IMG/VR virus record: IMGVR_UViG_3300024262_000173
Span: 1-29,702 of that record
Strand: one strand, 5' to 3'
Origin: a virus
Length of the DNA: 29,702 nt
The translations under genes were made by a program, and so were the position numbers. Under the pieces are notes generated by a model that had not been told where the DNA came from, made no database searches, and worked only from the letters and a program-made list of their open reading frames with translations. Within the stretch, counting starts at the first letter, position 1. Each line of letters starts with the position of its first letter. Positions 25,701 through 29,702 of this stretch are shown piece by piece.

Positions 25701-26313
25701 AATTAATGTAAGTGGTAGTACCACTTATAAATACGGATCAGGACCACACAGTAGCAATAACCAAGGAGTTTTCCGTATTTACTGGACTCCAAAATCAAGT
25801 GCAAGGGTTCTCCAAACTGATTTGAGTGGCTACCTAAAAGGAACTTTCCCCAATCCAGCCTTCGCTGGAGAAACCTTTAGTGGAGTTATCGGACCAGCAT
25901 ATCAAACTTTTGCTCAAGGATATAATTGCTCTGGCCCCCTATCTTCCTTACTACTACTTGATGCGTTAGGAAATAATGTTACTAGTGGAACTTATCCTGA
26001 TCTTCTTAAGCTTAGTTACGACTCTGATGGGGATGGGGTTCCTGACGAGCTTTGGACATCTGGATTTTATTACTGTAATGAAATGCTAGAGGAGAATCCA
26101 ACACAATGTATGCTTGATGAGTCGGCAGGAGGCACTTTTGCTAATGCTAAAAATGCAAGTATTGGGATGTCGGGTAGACCTAGAAAAGTAACTATTTACA
26201 GGTCTAGAAGTGACGCTCCAGCTAATAGAGGTTCTGAAGCTTATATTGGAGACACATCTGGAGCAGTAGGATTTAAATCCGCTGCAATCTTTGATCTATC
26301 GAGGGACAACTAA
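22738..26313 (+). CDS. Parallel beta-helix tailspike-like adhesin
   Basis: This 1191-residue protein begins with a short docking-like motif (NWEQDNLPLYDLEER, residues 35-49) shared with the next gene. From about residue 280 to 890 it reads as a right-handed parallel beta-helix: many turns carry N-S or N-N-S followed by alternating hydrophobic residues, such as VTNSDVLIENCAS, FNNSRVTLSRS, LNNSQMDIKG, ADGSKVTFQN, NDNSTLDLLHA and ENNSTLNIE. Such folds occur in phage tailspikes that bind or cut host polysaccharide. I cannot point to catalytic acids. Near the C-terminus, DSDGDGVPDE (1095-1104) is a calcium-binding type loop. The last 180 residues look like a separate beta domain. No Shine-Dalgarno sequence is present, and the start overlaps the upstream stop as TAATG. 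Confidence 0.75.
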   Translation: MPFNPNDIYTSSGSVMLYNSWTPYVSKYDTSSFYNWEQDNLPLYDLEERTYELWEQQGFTTSAGVPGLALTVSADAPTAILAANNNVFTDLSSCIAAIPKVVRFPVLVEVGNFGDLGLLELHNFRMEERGSIEIINRNFGRVYNASGDCEDTVGLPTYNASHALMTTVSSLDLSSTYLETCCVHLGATVLSGGVDIRVANQGNSFFYPRHNLRKAPLTVSIKSAAPLTGVAQQFSFTPYENIINSNDLTRATMDMSAVNQATAADINRAGLSDPERLSVGGNTYFNHCSKISVKNCDGPIYIRNFFVDGESTATGGRDVGIQVTNSDVLIENCASIRCREAGFKFNNSRVTLSRSAAAYRNYKLLTTTTRQASTGYGFHAINSEVLVSSLPTPLGTTYPGDTGGSGVDCAIIASRNYAGFVLDNSKLVGGVQRAIATQSLGGSIIGSELNTGYGFLLNNSQMDIKGLLDVYGNSKGIEADGSKVTFQNLSIDHHSNEAIRCRNSAFIFDSPAAPGSAGQADRKQLDMSANGQHIDLMKNSSFGFRRKNNIPNIYGNSQFKVSHGVIKWGGANNSTLPAISVNDNSTLDLLHAYVDVNGTSENIANVPSFGRGIKATANSKVSCYGSKTGCTFVWGPTGITYQAKMAGIYADQASEINLHGPTAIGQFGVDVLVENNSTLNIEPARTRDSFGLEVSGFDLSSQGNHTSVELHATRSCLVANKNSTINMADLGAFPANWARTGTGRTALSVGFDYPINTFNTSAYTGSGSLQFYPNPQDPTAIAQNNLDDLVTGGFTVPDPPVFAETNYINRFFATQNIINTLLIDANIAKITQGGMCLRATQDSVVNAKNVHFPIGTNTSPMDGLYYTTSGDSCSKLMIWNIADSSRLNASFLSVSGMWPGSTQYHGPSSIYASSVDGVNAGNDYDAPAFGAPVNTPDTGSLSVLDAFGAGSSVWTVPSGVSVNSPFDAFYPISGIVNDETSISLAGAGINVSGSTTYKYGSGPHSSNNQGVFRIYWTPKSSARVLQTDLSGYLKGTFPNPAFAGETFSGVIGPAYQTFAQGYNCSGPLSSLLLLDALGNNVTSGTYPDLLKLSYDSDGDGVPDELWTSGFYYCNEMLEENPTQCMLDESAGGTFANAKNASIGMSGRPRKVTIYRSRSDAPANRGSEAYIGDTSGAVGFKSAAIFDLSRDN

Positions 26314-28808
26314 TGGCTGAACAAATATTTAATGATAGTAATTACCGATTCTCGGATCCAATTAGGTTTTTTAAAGCTAACGATCCTTACTACTTTGAGG
26401 TGGATAATATTCCGCTCAAGCAATTGCAAGAAAATTGCTTGTGGTTAAAAGATCAAGTTAGAAAAGACACTACACAAAAGCTTTTAGGAGTGAAGAGGGC
26501 TGATTTAGATGAGCTTCGTCCGTATGCTACGGGGGGAGACAGAGTGCTTCGTGTTAAGCCTGGGCGTTATACTGCTAGGATCAATGATGCTTCTACTAAA
26601 ACTCCACTTGCATACTTAAGTAAGGTTATGGGCATTGCGGTTGGTGATGTCGATGCGTGGGCTACTCCGCTTCCCAACCCTGGGGACTTTCCCGATGGAA
26701 AGAATGCTATTCTTCAAGCGGCACTAGATACCTTTAAGAACTCAATTGCTCAGGAAGCTATGGGTATGACGGGTCTTGCAGAAAGAGCCTTTACTTGGCC
26801 TGTTATTAACTCTGACACTCCGATTGATAATGACGGAGTAGACTTAACTGGAATGGCTTACGGAGATGAGGATGTTAACATTCCTGGTGGAGGCGCAGCT
26901 TACTCCCCAATGGTGATTACACAAGCTTTACTTTGGGCCAAGTCTCAAGGATCTACCGTAGCTTCTTACGCTCTGCCTAGTTTTGAAACTACCAATCCTA
27001 ACAACGGGTGGGCTAAGTTTCCTAGAACAGAAAGTTATTTCATTAAAAGGTGGAGAGGTGTTTCTCGTTTAGCCATTGTGGATATAGATGACGAAATTTC
27101 TATTGAAGTTCCTCAGTTTGACCCTACTGATTTTGACTACACTAATTCCCAGGGAGTTACGACTCCCGTTACAGGGGTGGAAAGCAGGATTGATTTAGTA
27201 TTTATTTACAGTAAGCCTGTTGATGCTAGTGGAGTTAATATTCTAAAGCCATCTGGTAAGGTGGGCATCACTAAACCAACTCTCGGCATTGTTCGTGGAG
27301 CAGGAATTAAAACAAACTTCCAAGAAAGCTCACAAACTAATAAAGATTATATTACCAACTTAAATGATGATCACGGTATTCTTGCACACCCTGGAGATCA
27401 GAAGAACATAAACATGGGGTTCACTTCTACCTCTGCTAATGATCTCGTACAAGATGTTAGAGGTTCCTTTCCTGCCCCTGATGATATCTTAAACATAGCT
27501 CCACTTATCTCTGAGAAACTAGAGGATAACGCATACGAGCTTGTTGGTCAGTCCATCCTCCCCGTAGCTTATGTGTGGGTTCAGAATGGTTCTCAAGTGG
27601 TTCTTAGTACGGATGTCATTGATATTAGGCCCTTGTTTAGGACTGCCGAATTGGCATACAACGAGAGGGCTGGTATTGGTGCTGCTATGCCCCAACTCTC
27701 ATTAGCTAACCCTGCGGTTGGTAAAGGTCAGTTAGACTATGAACTTAAACGAGTTTTTGATACTGTAACTGGTCATATTGAGTCTGTAGCAGCAACATCA
27801 GACACGCAAAGTGCAACGAACACTTTAGCCACAGGTTATGTATTTGGCGGTTGGAACTTTGGTCCTGAAGGAGCCCTTTACGATTACTATCAAGGAGTTT
27901 TCGCAGATGATGGGAACACAGACACTAATGCTGATGCTTATATTAAGCAGTATGTTAAGGGGAAATATGGAATAGGTAGTGCCGCTGCACAAATTATTAT
28001 CCCTTCTTACCCTGATTGGGACTTGTCTCAATGGTGTACGGAACAAGATCTTTCTGATAAGGGACTCTACCCTAATGATTATATTAATACCTTCTTCAGT
28101 CTAGCTGGAGATCTTGACCCCTCCATAGTTGCAGGAAGTAAAAAGAATGTAGTTTATCCTGATGGAACTACGACAGGTGGGGGCGTACCTGATAGATTAC
28201 AAAACTTCGGAAATACGGAAAGCTATCCCAGCACACAGTCTAGGGCAGGATTTCAGTATATTTCTAAAAAAATTAAGTTCACAAGACCAGCATGGTTAGC
28301 CGATTATAAAGTTGATATTGATTTAGTTAATAGTTTAGCGCAAACTACCATGGGGATTGGTGGCACTCACACAAGTAAAGGTCAGCAAGCAGGGTACTTT
28401 GGTCACTGGGTAGAAAAAGGTTTTGATGAGTTTACAGTTTATGTTGCCTTTGTTACTGACGATCTTAATTCTAGATCAGGTACTTCAAGTGCAAGATTCC
28501 CAGCCCCGCATACAGTAGTGGTCACTACTGGAGGTGGTAAGAAAAACTCAACTACTAATAGTGTTACTGTATCCGAAAGGGGTGGAGAACGATTTAGTGG
28601 TTTTGTGGTTCCCGTTGGAGATATTTTATATTCAAATACCTCACCGATATCTACAGGAAATGGTCTTGGCTATACTGGAAACCCAAGAATTGGAAAGTGT
28701 ACTTATCCCACTGTAATGTGGTCAATTTCAGGAATTCCTATTGCAGATGCACCGTATCTTTATGGGAATCTTAATGGAACTAATCCAACAATCACTTTAA
28801 AGCCCTAA
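26313..28808 (+). CDS. Virion structural protein with shared docking motif
   Basis: This 831-residue protein is of unknown detailed role. The N-terminus has DPYYFEVDNIPLKQLQEN (residues 24-41), aligned with the start of the preceding beta-helix protein. A part near 225-330 has YFIKRWRGVSRLAIVDIDDE and a beta strand with RIDLVFIYSKP. Further on, VIDIRPLFRTAELAYNERAG and PQLSLANPAVGKGQL form a well-ordered segment of a kind I associate with large-phage virion proteins. The end is beta-rich with Gly and Ser/Thr (GERFSGFVVPVGDILYSNTS). There is no signal peptide, membrane segment or enzyme motif. It is probably an outer baseplate or fibre-base component. The start has GAGGGA seven bases upstream and overlaps the upstream stop as TAATG. 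Confidence 0.65.
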   Translation: MAEQIFNDSNYRFSDPIRFFKANDPYYFEVDNIPLKQLQENCLWLKDQVRKDTTQKLLGVKRADLDELRPYATGGDRVLRVKPGRYTARINDASTKTPLAYLSKVMGIAVGDVDAWATPLPNPGDFPDGKNAILQAALDTFKNSIAQEAMGMTGLAERAFTWPVINSDTPIDNDGVDLTGMAYGDEDVNIPGGGAAYSPMVITQALLWAKSQGSTVASYALPSFETTNPNNGWAKFPRTESYFIKRWRGVSRLAIVDIDDEISIEVPQFDPTDFDYTNSQGVTTPVTGVESRIDLVFIYSKPVDASGVNILKPSGKVGITKPTLGIVRGAGIKTNFQESSQTNKDYITNLNDDHGILAHPGDQKNINMGFTSTSANDLVQDVRGSFPAPDDILNIAPLISEKLEDNAYELVGQSILPVAYVWVQNGSQVVLSTDVIDIRPLFRTAELAYNERAGIGAAMPQLSLANPAVGKGQLDYELKRVFDTVTGHIESVAATSDTQSATNTLATGYVFGGWNFGPEGALYDYYQGVFADDGNTDTNADAYIKQYVKGKYGIGSAAAQIIIPSYPDWDLSQWCTEQDLSDKGLYPNDYINTFFSLAGDLDPSIVAGSKKNVVYPDGTTTGGGVPDRLQNFGNTESYPSTQSRAGFQYISKKIKFTRPAWLADYKVDIDLVNSLAQTTMGIGGTHTSKGQQAGYFGHWVEKGFDEFTVYVAFVTDDLNSRSGTSSARFPAPHTVVVTTGGGKKNSTTNSVTVSERGGERFSGFVVPVGDILYSNTSPISTGNGLGYTGNPRIGKCTYPTVMWSISGIPIADAPYLYGNLNGTNPTITLKP

Positions 28809-28812
28809 TATA

Positions 28813-29702
28813 ATGCCTATTGAAGATCCTACATTCGGTTGCGGGACCTTCCTTCCTGGGATGGGTCCTGGTAACTTCTCCGATTTTGATGGTGGTGGAA
28901 CCATTGATGGTGGAGGAGGGGATGACCCTGATGATCCTGATGATAATGGACCTGATGGAGAGTTGGACGATGTTATTATAGATGATGATACTGGTATAGT
29001 CCACCCCCCTCCAGGAGTCATTCAACCAAGATTTGAGACTACATATTGGCGTTGTATTGAAGTTAATCAAATCAAAAAAGAGTGTCAACCCATAACTCAA
29101 GATTCCGCGCAAGCACCCCCAGCGAATTCCTTTCTATCACAAGCAGATTGTGAGCTTATTTGTAATAGTCCCCCAACACCAGGGACTGGAGGAGGAGGAG
29201 CCCCGAGGCCGCAACCTCCAGGACCACGAAGACCGTCAACCCCAGATGTTGCTCCCCCTGGTCCTGGAGGAGGAGCAACTTGTAAATGTACTGTTACTAG
29301 CCATTTCATTGGCCCATCAATTGCTGTGAATGGTATTTGTACTAGGCAAGTGACTCTTTTCCAAACCTGCGTTCCTTTAGGAGTCCCAGAGTCAAACCAT
29401 CGAGAGGAAATCGCTGCTTATGTGAATAATGGATGGAATGTTCAGGGTACTACTGCCCAAGGCCCTGCTGGATGTGTTTGTGGATCAAACGATTGTACCA
29501 ATAAAACCTTTACCCTTATAAAAGCTTGCCCAGATGATTTAGATTCTACCCCTAGGGGTGGTGGTGGAGGTGCTGCTCCTGGAGCCCCTAAAGATGACCA
29601 TCCAGGAGGCCCTACTACCCCTGGTGAGGACCCCCCAGGCCCTGGTGTTGGTGGAGGACCTGGAGGAACCCCTGGAGGAACGGCTAAAGGCCCTACTACC
29701 CC
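28813..29702 (+). CDS. Gly/Pro/Asp-rich cysteine-containing protein (runs off right edge)
   Basis: An open frame of 296 codons runs from ATG 28813 to the window end without a stop. It starts MPIEDPTFGCGTFLPGMGPG. An acidic linker follows (GGGDDPDDPDDNGPDGE, residues about 35-52). Then comes a small cysteine domain (YWRCIEVNQIKKEC, then FLSQADCELIC), a Gly/Pro linker, a second cysteine-rich domain (CKCTVTSHFIG, CTRQVTLFQTC, CVCGSNDCTNK) and a further Gly/Pro/Thr-rich linker up to the edge. The spacing F-x-S-x-x-x-C-x-x-x-C recalls short disulphide-bonded domains of the Kunitz-like type. This is only a resemblance. The gene begins four bases after the upstream stop and has no visible Shine-Dalgarno sequence. 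Given its place it may be a fibre or surface-decoration protein. Local G+C is higher than in neighbours because of Gly/Pro codons. Confidence 0.7.
   Translation, partial: MPIEDPTFGCGTFLPGMGPGNFSDFDGGGTIDGGGGDDPDDPDDNGPDGELDDVIIDDDTGIVHPPPGVIQPRFETTYWRCIEVNQIKKECQPITQDSAQAPPANSFLSQADCELICNSPPTPGTGGGGAPRPQPPGPRRPSTPDVAPPGPGGGATCKCTVTSHFIGPSIAVNGICTRQVTLFQTCVPLGVPESNHREEIAAYVNNGWNVQGTTAQGPAGCVCGSNDCTNKTFTLIKACPDDLDSTPRGGGGGAAPGAPKDDHPGGPTTPGEDPPGPGVGGGPGGTPGGTAKGPTT

Noticed and set aside
18705-28808. Diversity-generating retroelement acting on an adhesin
   Set aside because: The large adhesins made this worth checking. No reverse transcriptase gene, no template/variable repeat pair and no C-type-lectin variable region were seen.
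29097-29309. Minus-strand frame rich in Gly and Pro near the right edge
   Set aside because: It is the mirror of the Gly/Pro-rich plus-strand gene; complementary GGN/CCN codons open the other strand by composition alone. The two minus-strand frames between 28792 and 29112 fail for the same reason.

Overview
This window looks like part of the genome of a large tailed phage with a contractile tail (myovirus type, T4-like baseplate plan). The basis is a run of recognisable baseplate genes in a plausible order: tape measure, gp48/gp54-like tube initiator, gp53-like wedge protein, gp27-like hub, gp5-like spike without lysozyme, gp25-like wedge protein, gp6/baseplate-J-like wedge protein, and a gp7-like wedge protein. 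These are followed by very large adhesin-like proteins. The DNA is A+T-rich and the genes are packed almost without gaps, as in phages. Nothing in the sequence names the host. An aquatic bacterium would fit the style of the proteins, but that is only an impression.

Region 1 (1-1525) holds a small non-structural set. A primase-like gene leaves the window on the left (minus strand). A Cas4/RecB-type PD-(D/E)XK nuclease runs right from a start codon that shares an 8-bp palindrome with the primase start. A small unknown minus-strand gene overlaps the end of the nuclease gene. A 38-bp A/T-rich gap (1526-1563) then separates it from the virion genes.

Region 2 (1564-13474) encodes the tail core and baseplate: a small unknown protein, tape measure, tube initiator, gp53, hub, spike, a 900-residue protein with a C-terminal LamG-like lectin fold, gp25 and gp6.

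Region 3 (13474-29702) encodes the outer baseplate and host-contact proteins: a 1743-residue gp7-like wedge protein, a 1145-residue multi-module protein, its 199-residue single-domain relative, a 1191-residue parallel beta-helix protein, an 831-residue virion protein, and a Gly/Pro/Asp/Cys-rich protein cut by the right edge.

All genes from 1564 onward are on the plus strand with gaps of at most 12 bases. Most junctions are TAATG or ATGA stop-start overlaps, and several lack a Shine-Dalgarno sequence, so this looks like one late operon of at least 28 kb with translational coupling. The most notable signal is a roughly 240-residue putative glycan-binding module (hallmarks NPFGG, WYR and GPQ-x-E-x-x-P) present four times across two neighbouring genes. 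One copy sits inside a loop of the gp7-like wedge protein. The other three lie between the two halves of a domain whose uninterrupted form is the next gene. With the LamG protein and the beta-helix protein, this suggests a baseplate decorated with several kinds of carbohydrate-recognition domain.
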